A stretch of DNA of 64,000 nt from NCBI RefSeq assembly GCF_003173055.1, contig NZ_QGLF01000005.1:434001-498000 (forward strand), given 5' to 3'. Below the pieces are notes generated by a model. It was not told the DNA's origin and made no database searches. It saw only the letters and a list, made by a program, of their open reading frames with translations. The stretch is from Zavarzinia compransoris (lineage in GTDB: Bacteria; Pseudomonadota; Alphaproteobacteria; Zavarziniales; Zavarziniaceae). A program made the position numbers and the translations under genes. This document shows, piece after piece, positions 26,454 to 38,666 of this stretch. How positions within the stretch are numbered: the first letter of the stretch is position 1; each line of letters starts with the position of its first letter.

Positions 26454-28529
26454 ATGCCTCGCAGCCATCCGCTCGAACGGTATCGTAACATCGGCATCAT
26501 GGCCCACATCGATGCCGGCAAGACGACCACGACCGAGCGTATCCTCTATTACACCGGCCGTTCGCATAAGATCGGCGAAGTCCATGACGGCGCTGCCACC
26601 ATGGACTGGATGGAACAGGAACAGGAACGCGGCATCACGATCACGTCGGCCGCGACGACCTGCTTCTGGAACGACCACCGGATCAACATCATCGACACCC
26701 CGGGGCACGTGGACTTCACCATCGAAGTCGAACGTTCGCTGCGCGTGCTCGACGGTGCGGTTGCCGTGTTCGATTCCGTCGCCGGTGTCGAGCCGCAGTC
26801 GGAGACCGTGTGGCGCCAGGCCGACAAGTATGGCGTGCCGCGCATCTGCTACGTCAACAAGATGGACCGCACGGGCGCGAACTTCTACCGTTGCGTGGAC
26901 ATGTTCATCGACCGTCTGGGCGCCCGTCCGCTCATCATCAACTTCCCGGTCGGTGCCGAAGGCGAATTCGCCGGCATCGTCGACGTGCTGTTGATGAAGG
27001 CCCTGATCTGGCAGGAAGAATCGCTCGGCGCGAAGTATGATATCGTCGACATCCCGGCCGATCTGGTCGAGAAGGCGAACGAATATCGCCAGGCCCTGGT
27101 CGAAACCGCCGTCGAACAGGACGACGCGGCCATGGAAGCCTATCTCGAAGGCAACGAGCCGGATATCGCGACCCTGAAGGCCTGTATCCGCAAGGGTACC
27201 ATCGCGGGCGTCTTCGTGCCGGTCGTCTCGGGTTCGTCGTTCAAGAACAAGGGCGTCCAGGCCCTGCTCGATGCCGTCATCGACTTCCTGCCCTCGCCGC
27301 TCGAAGTGCCGGCGATCAAGGGCGTCGACCCGCGCAACGACGAAGAGATCGAGCGCAAGTCCTCGGACGACGAGCCGACCGCGGTTCTGGCGTTCAAGAT
27401 CATGGACGACCCGTTCGTCGGCACGATCACCTTCTGCCGCGTCTACTCGGGCAAGCTCGAGGCCGGCGCCGGCGTGCTGAACTCGACCAAGGACAAGCGC
27501 GAGCGGATCGGCCGCATGCTGCAGATGCATGCGAACAGCCGTGAAGACGTGAAGGAAGCCTATGCGGGCGACATCGTGGCGCTCGCCGGCCTGAAGGACG
27601 TCCGCACCGGCGACACGCTGTGCGACCCCTCGAAGCCGGTGATCCTCGAAAAGATGGAATTCCCCGAGCCCGTCATCGAGCTGTCGATCGAGCCGAAGTC
27701 GAAGGCCGACCAGGAAAAGCTGGGCATCGCGCTCAGCAAGCTGGCCGCCGAAGACCCCTCGTTCCGCGTCTCGACCGATGCCGAATCGGGCCAGACCATC
27801 CTGAAGGGCATGGGCGAGCTTCACCTTGAAATTAAGGTCGACATCCTGCGTCGGACCTACAAGGTGGATGCGAACGTCGGCGCCCCCCAGGTGGCCTACC
27901 GCGAAACCATCACCAAGCGCGCCGAAGTGGATTACACCCACAAGAAGCAGACCGGTGGTACGGGTCAGTTCGCCCGCGTCAAGCTGGTGTTCGAGCCGAA
28001 GGAGAACCCCGAGGATCCGATGTTCACCAGCGCGATCGTTGGTGGCTCGGTGCCGAAGGAATATATCCCGGGTGTCGAAAAGGGCATCGCCTCGGTCGCG
28101 GGTAACGGCGTGATCGCCGGCTTCCCGGTGATCAACTTCAAGGCCACCCTGATCGACGGCGCCTACCACGACGTCGACTCCTCGGTCCTCGCCTTCGAAA
28201 TCGCGTCCCGTGCCGCGTTCAAGGAAGGCATGGAGAAGGCCTCGCCCAGGCTGCTCGAGCCGGTGATGAAGGTCGAAGTGGTGACCCCGGAAGATTACTT
28301 CGGGTCGGTCATCGGTGACCTGAACAGCCGTCGCGGCCAGATCCTGGGCAGCGAGAGCCGTGGCAACGCCTCGGTGATCTCCGCCCATGTCCCGCTGGCG
28401 AACATGTTCGGTTACATCAACACGCTGCGCTCGATGACCCAGGGTCGCGCTCAGTATTCCATGGTTTTCGCTCACTATGAGCCGGTGCCTCAGGCGGTCG
28501 CGGACGAAGTCCGCGCCAAGTACGCCTGA
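26454..28529 (+). CDS. fusA: elongation factor G
   Basis: EF-G is the GTPase that moves tRNA and mRNA after peptide-bond formation and helps recycle ribosomes. It has 691 residues. GTPase motifs are [42 protein letters not shown] and [10 protein letters not shown]. Domains II-V follow, including the domain IV loop region around [20 protein letters not shown]. Third gene of the str operon. Confidence 0.98.
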   Translation: MPRSHPLERYRNIGIMAHIDAGKTTTTERILYYTGRSHKIGEVHDGAATMDWMEQEQERGITITSAATTCFWNDHRINIIDTPGHVDFTIEVERSLRVLDGAVAVFDSVAGVEPQSETVWRQADKYGVPRICYVNKMDRTGANFYRCVDMFIDRLGARPLIINFPVGAEGEFAGIVDVLLMKALIWQEESLGAKYDIVDIPADLVEKANEYRQALVETAVEQDDAAMEAYLEGNEPDIATLKACIRKGTIAGVFVPVVSGSSFKNKGVQALLDAVIDFLPSPLEVPAIKGVDPRNDEEIERKSSDDEPTAVLAFKIMDDPFVGTITFCRVYSGKLEAGAGVLNSTKDKRERIGRMLQMHANSREDVKEAYAGDIVALAGLKDVRTGDTLCDPSKPVILEKMEFPEPVIELSIEPKSKADQEKLGIALSKLAAEDPSFRVSTDAESGQTILKGMGELHLEIKVDILRRTYKVDANVGAPQVAYRETITKRAEVDYTHKKQTGGTGQFARVKLVFEPKENPEDPMFTSAIVGGSVPKEYIPGVEKGIASVAGNGVIAGFPVINFKATLIDGAYHDVDSSVLAFEIASRAAFKEGMEKASPRLLEPVMKVEVVTPEDYFGSVIGDLNSRRGQILGSESRGNASVISAHVPLANMFGYINTLRSMTQGRAQYSMVFAHYEPVPQAVADEVRAKYA

Positions 28530-28561
28530 ATTCGCAACCGCTAGCGTTACGGAGAGCCTTC

Positions 28562-29752
<1,191 letters not shown>

Positions 29753-29781
29753 GGCCAGGCGCGATTTCGAGGGTTCATAAG

Positions 29782-30090
29782 ATGGACAGCCAGAATATCC
29801 GCATCCGCCTGAAGGCGTTCGATCACCGCGTGCTCGACCAGTCGACCAGCGAGATCGTCAACACGGCGAAGCGGACCGGTGCGCGGGTTCGGGGACCGAT
29901 CCCGCTGCCGACCAAGATCGAAAAGTTCACGGTGCTGCGTTCGCCGCACATCGACAAGAAGAGCCGCGAGCAGTTCGAAATCCGGACTCACAAGCGTCTC
30001 CTCGACATCGTCGATCCGACTCCGCAGACGGTGGACGCGCTGATGAAGCTCGACCTCGCCGCCGGCGTCGACGTCGAGATCAAGCTCTGA
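29782..30090 (+). CDS. rpsJ: 30S ribosomal protein S10 (NusE)
   Basis: S10 is a 30S head protein that also acts as NusE in transcription antitermination and coupling. It has 102 residues. Signature regions are [16 protein letters not shown] and [16 protein letters not shown], followed by the loop [15 protein letters not shown]. It opens the S10 operon, 29 bases after tuf with no obvious promoter between them, so transcription may continue from the str promoter. Confidence 0.98.
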   Translation: MDSQNIRIRLKAFDHRVLDQSTSEIVNTAKRTGARVRGPIPLPTKIEKFTVLRSPHIDKKSREQFEIRTHKRLLDIVDPTPQTVDALMKLDLAAGVDVEIKL

Positions 30091-30100
30091 GGGTGAAGCC

Positions 30101-30796
30101 ATGCGTTCCGGTGTGATCGCCAAGAAAATCGGGATGACTCGGCTCTTTGCAGCCGACGGCGCCCATGTGCCGGTGACGGTGCTGCAGATCGACAATCTGC
30201 AGGTCGTCGCGACCCGCTCGATCGAGAAGGACGGCTATACCGCCGTCCAGCTCGGCTCGGGCAAGGCGAAGGTGAAGAACGTTTCGAAGCCGCAGCGTGG
30301 CCATTTCGCCAAGGCGGGCGTCGAGCCGAAGCTGAAGCTGATCGAATTCCGCGTGTCGGAAGACGCTCTGCTGAACGTCGGCGACGAGCTTTCGGTCGAA
30401 CATTTCAATGTCGGCCAGAAGATCGACGTGACGGGCGAGACCAAGGGCAAGGGGTTCCAGGGCGTCATGAAGCGCTGGAACTTCGGCGGCCTGCGTGCCA
30501 CCCACGGCGTGTCGGTCTCCCATCGCTCGCACGGTTCGACCGGCCAGCGCCAGGACCCCGGCAAGGTGTTCAAGGGCAAGAAGATGGCCGGCCACCTCGG
30601 GGCCGAGCGCGTCACTGTCCAGAACCTCGAAGTGGCCAAGGTGGACGAAACCCGCGGCCTCATCCTGGTCAAGGGTGCCGTCCCGGGTTCCAAGGGCTCC
30701 TACGTGCTGGTCCGCGACGCCGTGAAGGTGAAGCAGGACGGCCTGCCCCTGCCGGGCAAGGTCAAGGCGCGCGAAGCCGCCGCGCAGGAGGGCTGA
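30101..30796 (+). CDS. rplC: 50S ribosomal protein L3
   Basis: L3 is an early assembly protein reaching the peptidyl-transferase centre. It has 231 residues, about 20 more than in E. coli, with an extra C-terminal tail rich in Lys and Ala. The central extension [18 protein letters not shown] and [18 protein letters not shown] contains the Gln that is methylated in many bacteria. It lies 10 bases after rpsJ and 3 before rplD. Confidence 0.98.
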   Translation: MRSGVIAKKIGMTRLFAADGAHVPVTVLQIDNLQVVATRSIEKDGYTAVQLGSGKAKVKNVSKPQRGHFAKAGVEPKLKLIEFRVSEDALLNVGDELSVEHFNVGQKIDVTGETKGKGFQGVMKRWNFGGLRATHGVSVSHRSHGSTGQRQDPGKVFKGKKMAGHLGAERVTVQNLEVAKVDETRGLILVKGAVPGSKGSYVLVRDAVKVKQDGLPLPGKVKAREAAAQEG

Positions 30797-30799
30797 TCA

Positions 30800-31417
30800 A
30801 TGAAGGCCGATATTACCACCCTCGACGCCACCGTCGCCGGTTCGATCGACCTCTCGGACGACGTGTTCGGTCTGGAGCCGCGCGCTGACATCCTGCACCG
30901 TCTGGTGCTGTGGCAGCTGGCCAAGCGCCAGGCCGGCACGCACCGCATCAAGACGGTCAGCGAGATCACCGCGACCACCAAGAAGATGTACCGCCAGAAG
31001 GGCACGGGCCATGCCCGTCACGGCTCGAAGAAGGTCGGTCAGTTCCGCGGTGGTGCGAAGACCATGGGGCCGGTCGTGCGCAGCCATGCCTTCGACCTGC
31101 CGAAGAAGGTCCGCAAGCTCGGTCTTCGCAACGCCCTCTCGGCGAAGGCGAAGGCCGGCCAGCTGGTCGTCCTCGACAGCGCCGCTTTCGAGCAGGGCAA
31201 GACCGCCGCGCTGAAGGCGAAGTTCGAGGCGCTCGGCTGGAATTCGGTCCTCGTGGTCGATACCGAGCTGAACGAGGGCTTCGCCCGCGCCGCCCGCAAC
31301 ATTCCGCATGTCGACGTCCTGCCGACCGTCGGCGCCAATGTTTACGACATTCTCCGTCGTGAAAAGCTGGTGCTGACCAAGGCCGCCGTCGAAAGCCTGG
31401 AGGCCCGCCTGAAATGA
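30800..31417 (+). CDS. rplD: 50S ribosomal protein L4
   Basis: L4 lines the peptide exit tunnel and, in E. coli, represses the S10 operon. It has 205 residues. The long tunnel loop includes [20 protein letters not shown] followed by [16 protein letters not shown]. The ATG is three bases after the rplC stop and the gene overlaps rplW by four bases (ATGA). Confidence 0.97.
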   Translation: MKADITTLDATVAGSIDLSDDVFGLEPRADILHRLVLWQLAKRQAGTHRIKTVSEITATTKKMYRQKGTGHARHGSKKVGQFRGGAKTMGPVVRSHAFDLPKKVRKLGLRNALSAKAKAGQLVVLDSAAFEQGKTAALKAKFEALGWNSVLVVDTELNEGFARAARNIPHVDVLPTVGANVYDILRREKLVLTKAAVESLEARLK

Positions 31418-31707
31418 GCGAGCTGTCGCATTACGACGTCATCCTGTCGCCGGTGATCACTGAAAAGTCCACCGCCGCGTCGGAGCATAACCAGGTCGTC
31501 TTCAAGGTGCCGCTGACCGCGACCAAGCCGGAAATCAAGGCCGCGGTCGAGAAGCTGTTCCAGGTGAAGGTGACCGCCGTCAACACGATCCGCACCGAGG
31601 GCAAGACCAAGCGTTTCCGTGGTCGCCTCGGCAAGCGGTCGGATGTCAAGAAGGCCGTCGTGACCCTGGCTGAAGGCCAGTCGATCGACGTGACGACCGG
31701 GATCTAA
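31414..31707 (+). CDS. rplW: 50S ribosomal protein L23
   Basis: L23 sits at the exit of the peptide tunnel and docks trigger factor and SRP. It has 97 residues. Conserved parts are [20 protein letters not shown] and [20 protein letters not shown]. It overlaps rplD (ATGA) and is three bases before rplB. Confidence 0.97.
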   Translation: MSELSHYDVILSPVITEKSTAASEHNQVVFKVPLTATKPEIKAAVEKLFQVKVTAVNTIRTEGKTKRFRGRLGKRSDVKKAVVTLAEGQSIDVTTGI

Positions 31708-31710
31708 GCC

Positions 31711-32541
31711 ATGGCGTTGAAGACTTTCCGTCCGATCACCCCGTCGCTCCGCGGCACGGTGCTGATCGACCGTTCGGACCTCTATAAGGGCAAGCCGGTC
31801 AAGACCCTGACCGAAGGCCTGAACAAGAACGCCGGGCGTAACAACCACGGCCGCATCACCATGCGGCGCGTCGGCGGCGGCCACAAGAAGGCCTACCGCC
31901 TGGTCGACTTCAAGCGCCGGAAGTTCGATGTTCCCGCCACCGTGGAACGCATCGAATACGATCCGAACCGCACCGCCTTCATCGCGCTCATCCGCTATGA
32001 GGACGGCGAGCTGTCGTACATCCTGGCCCCGCAGCGCCTGTCCGTCGGTGACGCCGTCATCGCCGGCGAGCGTGTCGACGTGAAGCCGGGCAATGCGGCG
32101 CCGCTGAAGAACCTGCCGATCGGCACCATCGTGCACAACGTCGAGCTGAAGATCGGCAAGGGCGGCGCGATCGCCCGTTCGGCCGGGACTTACGCCCAGA
32201 TCGTCGGCCGCGACGGCGCCTATGTCATCCTGCGCCTGTCGTCGGGCGAGCAGCGTCTGGTCCGCGGCGAGTGCCTCGCCTCGGTCGGCGCCGTGTCGAA
32301 CCCCGACAACCAGAACACCAAGGTCGGCAAGGCTGGCCGCAACCGCTGGCTGGGCATCCGCCCGTCGGTCCGCGGCGTGGCCATGAACCCGATCGATCAC
32401 CCGCATGGTGGTGGCGAAGGCCGGACTTCCGGCGGTCGTCATCCCGTGACGCCTTGGGGCAAGGGTACGAAGGGCAACAAGACCCGCAATAACAAGCGGT
32501 CCGATGCCTTCATCCTGCGCTCGCGTCACGCCAAGAAGTAA
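31711..32541 (+). CDS. rplB: 50S ribosomal protein L2
   Basis: L2 is needed for subunit joining and peptidyl-transferase activity. It has 276 residues. The OB-like domain (about 60-120) is followed by the SH3-like domain. The C-terminal [20 protein letters not shown] contains the conserved His of the catalytic region. It starts [16 protein letters not shown], the normal N-terminus. Confidence 0.98.
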   Translation: MALKTFRPITPSLRGTVLIDRSDLYKGKPVKTLTEGLNKNAGRNNHGRITMRRVGGGHKKAYRLVDFKRRKFDVPATVERIEYDPNRTAFIALIRYEDGELSYILAPQRLSVGDAVIAGERVDVKPGNAAPLKNLPIGTIVHNVELKIGKGGAIARSAGTYAQIVGRDGAYVILRLSSGEQRLVRGECLASVGAVSNPDNQNTKVGKAGRNRWLGIRPSVRGVAMNPIDHPHGGGEGRTSGGRHPVTPWGKGTKGNKTRNNKRSDAFILRSRHAKK

Positions 32542-32552
32542 CGGAGACCGCC

Positions 32553-32831
32553 GTGACTCGTTCAGTTTGGAAAGGTCCGTTCGTCGATGGTTACCTGCTG
32601 AAGAAGGCAGAGACCACCCGGGCGTCGGGCCGCAAGGAAGTCATCAAGACCTGGTCGCGCCGCTCGACCATTCTGCCCCAGTTCCTGGGGCTGACGTTCG
32701 GCGTGCACAACGGCCACAAGTTCATCCCGGTGCTGGTGAACGAGGACATGGTCGGTCACAAGTTCGGCGAATTCGCGCCGACGCGGACCTTCTATGGCCA
32801 CGCCGCCGACAAGAAGGCGAAGAGGAAGTAA
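32553..32831 (+). CDS. rpsS: 30S ribosomal protein S19
   Basis: S19 binds 16S rRNA in the head and contacts A-site tRNA. It has 92 residues from a GTG start at 32553 ([16 protein letters not shown]). Conserved parts are [20 protein letters not shown] and [16 protein letters not shown], ending in a basic tail. It lies 11 bases after rplB. Confidence 0.97.
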   Translation: MTRSVWKGPFVDGYLLKKAETTRASGRKEVIKTWSRRSTILPQFLGLTFGVHNGHKFIPVLVNEDMVGHKFGEFAPTRTFYGHAADKKAKRK

Positions 32832-32835
32832 GGCG

Positions 32836-33225
32836 ATGTCGCAGCCGAAGAATCCCCGCCGCGTTGCCGAGAACGAGGCTCTCGCCATCGGCAACAACCT
32901 GCGGTCCTCGACCCGGAAGCTGAACCTTGTCGCGGAGCAGATCCGCGGCAAGGCCGTTTCGACCGCACTGGCCGAGCTTGCCTTCTCGAAGAAGCACATC
33001 GCCCGCGATGTGAAGAAAGTCCTTGAGAGCGCGATCGCCAATGCCGAGAACAACCACCAGCTCGACGTCGACAGCCTCTACGTCTCGCAGGCGACCGTCG
33101 GCCGTTCGCTGGCCATGCGCCGGTTCCATGCCCGCGCCCGCGGCCGTGCCGCCGGCGTCGTGAAGGAATTCTCGAACATCACCGTCGTCGTGCGCGAGCG
33201 CGCCGAAGCGGCGTCGGAGGAGTAA
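32836..33225 (+). CDS. rplV: 50S ribosomal protein L22
   Basis: L22 extends a hairpin into the peptide exit tunnel, where macrolide-resistance changes occur. It has 129 residues. The tunnel hairpin is [20 protein letters not shown], and a helical core precedes it ([20 protein letters not shown]). I chose the ATG at 32836, four bases after the rpsS stop; an upstream in-frame start would lie inside rpsS. Confidence 0.97.
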   Translation: MSQPKNPRRVAENEALAIGNNLRSSTRKLNLVAEQIRGKAVSTALAELAFSKKHIARDVKKVLESAIANAENNHQLDVDSLYVSQATVGRSLAMRRFHARARGRAAGVVKEFSNITVVVRERAEAASEE

Positions 33226-33228
33226 GCG

Positions 33229-34008
33229 ATGGGTCAGAAGGTCAATCCGGTCGGCCTGCGCCTCGGGATCAACCGTACCTGGGACAGCCGCTGGTACGCC
33301 AACAAGCGCGATTTCGCCGGTCTTCTTCATGAAGACCTGAAGATCCGCGCCTTCCTCGAGAAGAAGCTGGCCTCGGCCGGCATCGCCCGCGTCGTCATCG
33401 AGCGCCCGGCCAAGAAGTGCCGGGTCACGATCCACACCGCCCGTCCGGGCGTGGTGATCGGCAAGAAGGGCGCGGACATCGAAAAGCTGCGCGCCGAACT
33501 CGCCAAGATGACGAAGTCGGAAGTCAGCCTGAACATCGTCGAGATCCGCAAGCCGGAAATCGACGCCAAGCTGATCGCCGAAAGCATCGCCCAGCAGCTG
33601 GAACGCCGCGTCGCCTTCCGCCGCGCCATGAAGCGCAGCGTGCAGTCGGCCATGCGTCTCGGCGCCGGCGGCATCCGCATCAACTGCGGCGGCCGTCTTG
33701 GTGGTGCCGAAATCGCCCGTATCGAATGGTACCGTGAAGGCCGCGTGCCCCTGCACACGCTTCGCGCCGACATCGATTTCGGTCGCGGCACTGCGCATAC
33801 CGCCATGGGCACCTGCGGCGTGAAGGTCTGGGTGTTCAAGGGCGAGATCCTGGCGCACGACCCGATGGCTCAGGACAAGCGCCTGGCCGAACAAGCCAAT
33901 CAGGCCCGCCCGGAACGCGAGCCCCGTGAACACCGCGAGCGCCGTGGCGATCGTCGGGGTGATCGTGGCAATCGCGGCCAGGCCCCGGCCGAGAGCGACG
34001 CGGAGTAA
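33229..34008 (+). CDS. rpsC: 30S ribosomal protein S3
   Basis: S3 forms the mRNA entry channel and has helicase activity with S4 and S5. It has 259 residues, longer than the 233 of E. coli because of a C-terminal charged tail rich in Arg and Glu ([20 protein letters not shown]). The KH domain has [17 protein letters not shown] (about 80-97). Also present is [20 protein letters not shown]. It is three bases after rplV. Confidence 0.98.
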   Translation: MGQKVNPVGLRLGINRTWDSRWYANKRDFAGLLHEDLKIRAFLEKKLASAGIARVVIERPAKKCRVTIHTARPGVVIGKKGADIEKLRAELAKMTKSEVSLNIVEIRKPEIDAKLIAESIAQQLERRVAFRRAMKRSVQSAMRLGAGGIRINCGGRLGGAEIARIEWYREGRVPLHTLRADIDFGRGTAHTAMGTCGVKVWVFKGEILAHDPMAQDKRLAEQANQARPEREPREHRERRGDRRGDRGNRGQAPAESDAE

Positions 34009-34014
34009 TTCGCC

Positions 34015-34434
34015 ATGCTGCAACCGAAGCGTACAAAATTCCGGAAAGCCTTCAAGGGCCGGATCCATGGCAATGCGAAGGGCGGCACCTCGCTGACCTT
34101 CGGGGCCTTCGGCCTGAAGGCCCTGGAGCCGGAGCGGGTCACCGCCCGCCAGATCGAAGCGGCCCGCCGCGCGATCACCCGTCACATCAAGCGTCAGGGC
34201 CGCGTGTGGATCCGGGTGTTCCCGGACGTGCCGGTCTCGAAGAAGCCGACCGAAGTCCGCATGGGCAAGGGCAAGGGCGCGCCCGAACTGTGGGTGGCGC
34301 GCGTGAAGCCCGGCCGCATCATGTTCGAGATGGACGGCGTCCCGGCGGAACTGGCGAAGGAAGCCTTCGCCCGCGGCGCCGCCAAACTGCCGATCGCGAC
34401 GAAATTCGTCAGCCGGCTTGGTGAGGGAGCTTGA
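34015..34434 (+). CDS. rplP: 50S ribosomal protein L16
   Basis: L16 positions A-site tRNA in the 50S subunit. It has 139 residues. It starts [20 protein letters not shown] and has [11 protein letters not shown]-like and [20 protein letters not shown] segments. The last is the conserved loop near the tRNA. Six bases after rpsC and two before the rpmC start. Confidence 0.97.
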   Translation: MLQPKRTKFRKAFKGRIHGNAKGGTSLTFGAFGLKALEPERVTARQIEAARRAITRHIKRQGRVWIRVFPDVPVSKKPTEVRMGKGKGAPELWVARVKPGRIMFEMDGVPAELAKEAFARGAAKLPIATKFVSRLGEGA

Positions 34435-34436
34435 TT

Positions 34437-34643
34437 ATGGCGTCCGTGAAGGCTAATGATCTGCGCCTCAAGACGGCCGATGAACTGAACGATCGTCTCA
34501 CGATCCTGAAGAAAGAGCAGTTCAACCTGCGCTTCCAGAAGGCGACCGGCCAGCTTGAGAATACGGCGCGTCAGGGTGCCGTGCGTCGCGAAATCGCGAA
34601 GATCCTGACCGTGTTGAAGGAAAAGGCGGCCGCCTCGGCCTGA
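34437..34643 (+). CDS. rpmC: 50S ribosomal protein L29
   Basis: L29 is a small helical protein next to L23 at the tunnel exit. It has 68 residues forming two long helices ([40 protein letters not shown]). I chose ATG at 34437 because GAGGGAG lies just before it; the TTG two codons earlier is less likely. Confidence 0.95.
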   Translation: MASVKANDLRLKTADELNDRLTILKKEQFNLRFQKATGQLENTARQGAVRREIAKILTVLKEKAAASA

Positions 34644-34676
34644 TGGGCCGAGGGACGCGTCTTTGGGAGAAGCTAG

Positions 34677-34940
34677 ATGCCGAAGCGAGTGATGCAGGGC
34701 GTCGTGGTCAGCGACAAGACCGACAAGACCGTCGTGGTCAAGGTCGAGCGCCGCGTGCTGCACCCGGTTCTGAAGAAAGTGGTGCGCCGGTCCAAGAAGT
34801 ACCACGCCCACGATGAGACCAACCAGTACAAGGTCGGCGACATCGTGAACATCCAGGAATGCCGTCCGATCTCGAAGCTGAAGACCTGGGAGGTCATCGG
34901 CGCCGTGGGTTCGGATGGTAAGCCCGTTGTCCAGGCCTAA
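34677..34940 (+). CDS. rpsQ: 30S ribosomal protein S17
   Basis: S17 is an OB-fold protein that binds the 5' domain of 16S rRNA early in assembly. It has 87 residues. Signature parts are [20 protein letters not shown] and [20 protein letters not shown]. It lies 33 bases after rpmC. Confidence 0.97.
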   Translation: MPKRVMQGVVVSDKTDKTVVVKVERRVLHPVLKKVVRRSKKYHAHDETNQYKVGDIVNIQECRPISKLKTWEVIGAVGSDGKPVVQA

Positions 34941-34964
34941 CTGGACTTTCAGGAGTAGGTAGAC

Positions 34965-35333
34965 ATGATCCAGATGCAGACGAACCTGGACGTGGCCGAC
35001 AATTCGGGCGCGCGTCGGGTGATGTGCATCAAGGTGCTGGGCGGTGCCGGTCGCCGGTATGCCAGCGTCGGTGACATCATCGTCGTCTCCGTGAAGGAGG
35101 CGATTCCGCGCGGCCGCGTGAAGAAGGGCGACGTGCATCGTGCCGTCGTCGTCCGCACGGCCAAGGAAGTGCGTCGTCCCGACGGCACGGCCATCCGTTT
35201 CGACACCAATGCGGCGGTTCTGATCAACAAGCAGAACGAGCCGATTGGCACCCGTATCTTCGGGCCGGTGGTGCGCGAACTTCGCGCCCGCAACCACATG
35301 AAGATCATCAGCCTGGCGCCGGAGGTGCTGTGA
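34965..35333 (+). CDS. rplN: 50S ribosomal protein L14
   Basis: L14 lies at the subunit interface and contacts 16S rRNA. It has the normal 122 residues, starting [20 protein letters not shown]. The conserved [20 protein letters not shown] is near the end. Its stop shares one base with the rplX start. Confidence 0.98.
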   Translation: MIQMQTNLDVADNSGARRVMCIKVLGGAGRRYASVGDIIVVSVKEAIPRGRVKKGDVHRAVVVRTAKEVRRPDGTAIRFDTNAAVLINKQNEPIGTRIFGPVVRELRARNHMKIISLAPEVL

Positions 35334-35671
35334 TGACTGCGCATCCGGATCATCAGAAGCTGCGTATCCGCAAGGGCGACAAGGTCGTCGTGATTTCGGG
35401 CAAGGACAAGGGCAAGAAGGGTGAAATCCTTCGCGTCCTGCCGACCGAGGCGCGGGCCGTCGTCCAGGGCGTCAACGTCGTGAAGCGCCACACGAAGCCG
35501 ACACAGACGAACCAGGGCGGTATCGTCGAGAAGGAAGCGCCGATCCACGTGTCCAACCTCGCCATTGAAGATCCCCGCGACGGCAAGCCCTCGCGCATCG
35601 GCTTCAAGGTGCTCGAGGACGGCCGCAAGGTTCGCGTCGCCAAGCGTTCGGGGGATGTGATCGATGTCTGA
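35333..35671 (+). CDS. rplX: 50S ribosomal protein L24
   Basis: L24 starts 50S assembly and lies near the tunnel exit. It has 112 residues with a KOW motif ([20 protein letters not shown], about 12-31). I chose ATG at 35333, which overlaps the rplN TGA by one base; a GTG one codon upstream is possible. Its end overlaps rplE by eight bases. Confidence 0.96.
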   Translation: MTAHPDHQKLRIRKGDKVVVISGKDKGKKGEILRVLPTEARAVVQGVNVVKRHTKPTQTNQGGIVEKEAPIHVSNLAIEDPRDGKPSRIGFKVLEDGRKVRVAKRSGDVIDV

Positions 35672-36221
35672 TACCCGCATCGAGCCGCGTCTGAAGCGGC
35701 AGTATAACGAAGTCATCCGTGCCAAGCTGCTGGAGCAGTTCGGCTACAAGAACGTGATGCAGGTTCCGCGCCTGGAAAAGATCGTCATCAACATGGGCGT
35801 CGGCGAAGCCGCGACCGATGGCAAGAAGATCCAGGGCGCGGTCGAGAACATGACCGCGATCACCGGCCAGAAGCCCGTGATCACCAAGTCGACCAAGGCG
35901 ATCGCCGGCTTCAAGCTGCGCGAGGGGGCCCCGGTCGGCGTGAAGGTCACGCTCCGGGCCGACCGCATGTATGAATTCCTTGATCGCCTGGTGACGATCG
36001 CGCTGCCGCGCGTTCGCGACTTCCGTGGTCTGAACGGGAAGAGCTTCGACGGCCGTGGCAATTACGCCATGGGTCTGAAGGAGCAGATCATTTTCCCGGA
36101 AATCAACTACGACAAGGTCGACACCGTTCGCGGTATGGACATCGTCATCTGCACGACGGCCACGAAGAACGAAGAAGCCAAGGCGCTTCTCGCCGCCTTC
36201 GAACTGCCGTTCTATAACTGA
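35664..36221 (+). CDS. rplE: 50S ribosomal protein L5
   Basis: L5 binds 5S rRNA and P-site tRNA in the central protuberance. It has 185 residues. Conserved parts are [40 protein letters not shown] and [19 protein letters not shown]. It overlaps the end of rplX, so translation is likely coupled. Confidence 0.98.
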   Translation: MSDTRIEPRLKRQYNEVIRAKLLEQFGYKNVMQVPRLEKIVINMGVGEAATDGKKIQGAVENMTAITGQKPVITKSTKAIAGFKLREGAPVGVKVTLRADRMYEFLDRLVTIALPRVRDFRGLNGKSFDGRGNYAMGLKEQIIFPEINYDKVDTVRGMDIVICTTATKNEEAKALLAAFELPFYN

Positions 36222-36231
36222 GGATAGGCAC

Positions 36232-36537
36232 ATGGCTAAGACGAGTGCCATCGAGAAGAACAAGCGCCGCGCCAAGCTGGCTGCCCAGCACGCCGCCAAG
36301 CGCGCCCGGCTGAAGGCCGTCGTCATGGATCAGCAGATCTCCGACGAAGACCGTTTCGCCGCCACCCTGAAGCTTGCCGAAATGCCCCGCAACGGCGCGA
36401 AGAATCGCGTCCGCCTGCGGTGCGAAGTCTCGGGCCGCGCCCGCGGCAATTATCGCAAGCTGAAGCTGTCCCGTATCGCGCTGCGTGACCTGGCCTCTGC
36501 CGGCCAGATCCCCGGCATGGTCAAGTCGAGCTGGTAA
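36232..36537 (+). CDS. rpsN: 30S ribosomal protein S14
   Basis: S14 is a 30S head protein. At 101 residues it is the long zinc-free form: the CxxC pairs of the short zinc form are absent. The C-terminal signature [20 protein letters not shown], then [20 protein letters not shown], is typical. Ten bases after rplE. Confidence 0.97.
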   Translation: MAKTSAIEKNKRRAKLAAQHAAKRARLKAVVMDQQISDEDRFAATLKLAEMPRNGAKNRVRLRCEVSGRARGNYRKLKLSRIALRDLASAGQIPGMVKSSW

Positions 36538-36548
36538 GGAGAACCGCG

Positions 36549-36947
36549 ATGGCACTGAGCGATCCGCTCGGCGATATGCTGACGCGCATCCGTAACGGCC
36601 AGTCCGCCGGCAAGGCGACTGTGCGTTCCCCCGCGTCCAAGCTGCGCGCCCGTGTTCTCGATGTCCTGGCGTCCGAAGGCTACATCCGTGGCTATCAGAC
36701 CTCGACGGCCGAGAATGGCGCGTCTGAAATCGAGATCGAACTGAAGTACCACGAGGGTCTCCCCGTGATTCAGTCGATCGACCGCATCTCTCGTCCCGGC
36801 CGCCGCGTCTACTCGGCGATCAAGGATCTGCCGAGCTTCCGCAACGGTCTCGGCATCCAGATCCTGTCGACGCCGCGGGGCGTGATGTCCGACGCCGCTG
36901 CACGCGCTGCCAATGTTGGCGGCGAAGTGCTGTGCCGCGTGTTCTGA
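36549..36947 (+). CDS. rpsH: 30S ribosomal protein S8
   Basis: S8 binds the central domain of 16S rRNA and represses the spc operon in E. coli. It has 132 residues. It starts [20 protein letters not shown] and ends with the conserved [20 protein letters not shown] region. It is 11 bases after rpsN. Confidence 0.98.
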   Translation: MALSDPLGDMLTRIRNGQSAGKATVRSPASKLRARVLDVLASEGYIRGYQTSTAENGASEIEIELKYHEGLPVIQSIDRISRPGRRVYSAIKDLPSFRNGLGIQILSTPRGVMSDAAARAANVGGEVLCRVF

Positions 36948-36963
36948 TCCAGGAGGACTGAAC

Positions 36964-37497
36964 ATGTCGCGTATTGGCAAGAAGCCGGTCCAGGTCCCCG
37001 CGGGCGTCACCGTCACCGTCGAGGGCCAGAATGTCGCCGTGAAGGGCGCCAAGGGCCAGCTGACCCTCACCGTCGTCGACGATATCGAGGTGAAGCTGGA
37101 GAACAACGCCGTCGCGCTGACCCCCCGGTCGGCCGAGAAGCGTGCCCGCGAGCGCTGGGGCCTGTCGCGCACCCTGGTCAACAATATGATCAAGGGCGTG
37201 ACCCAGGGTTTCCGCACGGACCTCGAGATCACCGGCGTGGGTTACCGCGCCGCCGTCCAGGGCAAGAACCTTCAGCTCAACCTCGGCTACAGCCACGATG
37301 TCGTGCTGCCGATCCCGGAAGGCCTCGAAGTCAAGTGCGAGAAGCCGACCCTGATCGCGGTTACCGGCATCGATGCCCAGAAGGTCGGTCAGTTCGCGGC
37401 GGAAATCCGCGATTGGCGCCGGCCGGAGCCCTATAAGGGCAAGGGCATCAAGTATTCGACCGAGACGATCTTCCGCAAGGAAGGCAAGAAGAAGTAA
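36964..37497 (+). CDS. rplF: 50S ribosomal protein L6
   Basis: L6 lies near the sarcin-ricin loop and GTPase centre. It has 177 residues in two repeated domains. The start [20 protein letters not shown] is the family N-terminus. The C-terminal signature [17 protein letters not shown] is present. I chose the ATG at 36964 with AGGAGG upstream; the longer open frame begins inside rpsH. Confidence 0.97.
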   Translation: MSRIGKKPVQVPAGVTVTVEGQNVAVKGAKGQLTLTVVDDIEVKLENNAVALTPRSAEKRARERWGLSRTLVNNMIKGVTQGFRTDLEITGVGYRAAVQGKNLQLNLGYSHDVVLPIPEGLEVKCEKPTLIAVTGIDAQKVGQFAAEIRDWRRPEPYKGKGIKYSTETIFRKEGKKK

Positions 37498-37502
37498 CAG
37501 CC

Positions 37503-37862
37503 ATGGCGATCAAGGACACCTTCGAACGGCGCCAGCAGCGGACTCGTACCCGCCTGCGCAAACTCGCGAACGGTCGGCCGCGCCTCAGCGTCTTCCGCTC
37601 GTCGCAGCACATCTATGCCCAGATCATCGACGATGTGAGCGGCCGCACGGTCGCCGCCGCGTCGACGATCGACAAGGAGCTGAAGGGCTCGCTCAAGACC
37701 GGCGCGGACGTCGATGCGGCCAAGGCCGTCGGCCTGCTGGTCGCCAAGCGCGCCAAGGAAGCCGGGATCGAAACGGTCGTCTTCGACCGTGGCGGTTACC
37801 TCTATCATGGTCGCGTGAAGGCGTTGGCCGAGGGTGCCCGCGAGGGCGGCCTCGAGTTCTGA
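37503..37862 (+). CDS. rplR: 50S ribosomal protein L18
   Basis: L18 binds 5S rRNA with L5. It has 119 residues: a basic N-terminal tail ([20 protein letters not shown]) followed by the folded domain ([17 protein letters not shown]). The C-terminal [20 protein letters not shown] is the family signature. Five bases after rplF. Confidence 0.97.
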   Translation: MAIKDTFERRQQRTRTRLRKLANGRPRLSVFRSSQHIYAQIIDDVSGRTVAAASTIDKELKGSLKTGADVDAAKAVGLLVAKRAKEAGIETVVFDRGGYLYHGRVKALAEGAREGGLEF

Positions 37863-37885
37863 GCCTGCTGGAAAGGACGTAACAA

Positions 37886-38440
37886 ATGGCACGTCAACAT
37901 GACGGCGAGCGCCAGCAGGACGAACTGGTCGACAAGCTGGTGCATATCAACCGCGTCGCCAAGGTGGTGAAGGGCGGTCGGCGTTTCGGTTTCGCGGCCC
38001 TGGTCGTCGTCGGCGACCGCAAGGGCCGGGTCGGTTTCGGTCACGGCAAGGCGCGTGAAGTGCCGGAAGCCATCCGCAAGGCCACCGAAGCGGCGAAGCG
38101 CAAGCTGATCCGCGTTCACCTCCGCGAAGGCCGCACCCTGCATCACGACATCGAGGGCCGTCACGGCGCCGGTCGCGTGGTGCTCCGGGCCGCCCCTCCG
38201 GGTACCGGCATCATCGCCGGCGGCCCGATGCGCGCGGTCTTCGAGACCCTGGGCGTTCATGACGTCGTCACCAAGTCGCTGGGTTCGTCGAACCCGCACA
38301 ACATGGTGCGCGCCACGTTCAATGCCCTGCAGAACAGCCTGTCGCCCCGTTCGGTGGCGGCGAAGCGCGGTAAGCGCGTGTCGGATCTGGTCGGCGGCCG
38401 CAAGGCCGAGGCCGATGCGGCCGACGCCCAGGCGGAGTAA
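37886..38440 (+). CDS. rpsE: 30S ribosomal protein S5
   Basis: S5 works in decoding accuracy and mRNA unwinding. It has 184 residues. The double-stranded-RNA-binding-like domain ([20 protein letters not shown]) is followed by [20 protein letters not shown] and [20 protein letters not shown]. The N-terminus is short. A GGAAAGGACG ribosome-binding region precedes the ATG. Confidence 0.98.
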   Translation: MARQHDGERQQDELVDKLVHINRVAKVVKGGRRFGFAALVVVGDRKGRVGFGHGKAREVPEAIRKATEAAKRKLIRVHLREGRTLHHDIEGRHGAGRVVLRAAPPGTGIIAGGPMRAVFETLGVHDVVTKSLGSSNPHNMVRATFNALQNSLSPRSVAAKRGKRVSDLVGGRKAEADAADAQAE

Positions 38441-38446
38441 GGCGGC

Positions 38447-38629
38447 ATGGCCAAGGTGAAACTCACCCAGGTGCGCAGCCCGGCGCGGCGCCCCAAGGCT
38501 CAGGAAGCGACCCTCGTCGGTCTCGGCCTGAACAAGCTGCATCGTGTCAGCGTGATCGAGGACACCCCCTCGACCCGTGGCATGATTGAGAAGGTCAAAC
38601 ACCTCGTGAAGGTCGAGGCGGCTGAATAA
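38447..38629 (+). CDS. rpmD: 50S ribosomal protein L30
   Basis: L30 is a 60-residue 50S protein present in the spc operon of most bacteria. Visible parts are [20 protein letters not shown] and [20 protein letters not shown]. Six bases after rpsE, 37 before rplO. Confidence 0.95.
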   Translation: MAKVKLTQVRSPARRPKAQEATLVGLGLNKLHRVSVIEDTPSTRGMIEKVKHLVKVEAAE

Positions 38630-38666
38630 GCCGTCTCGAAACCACGCGAAGAGTGAGGATTCAGAC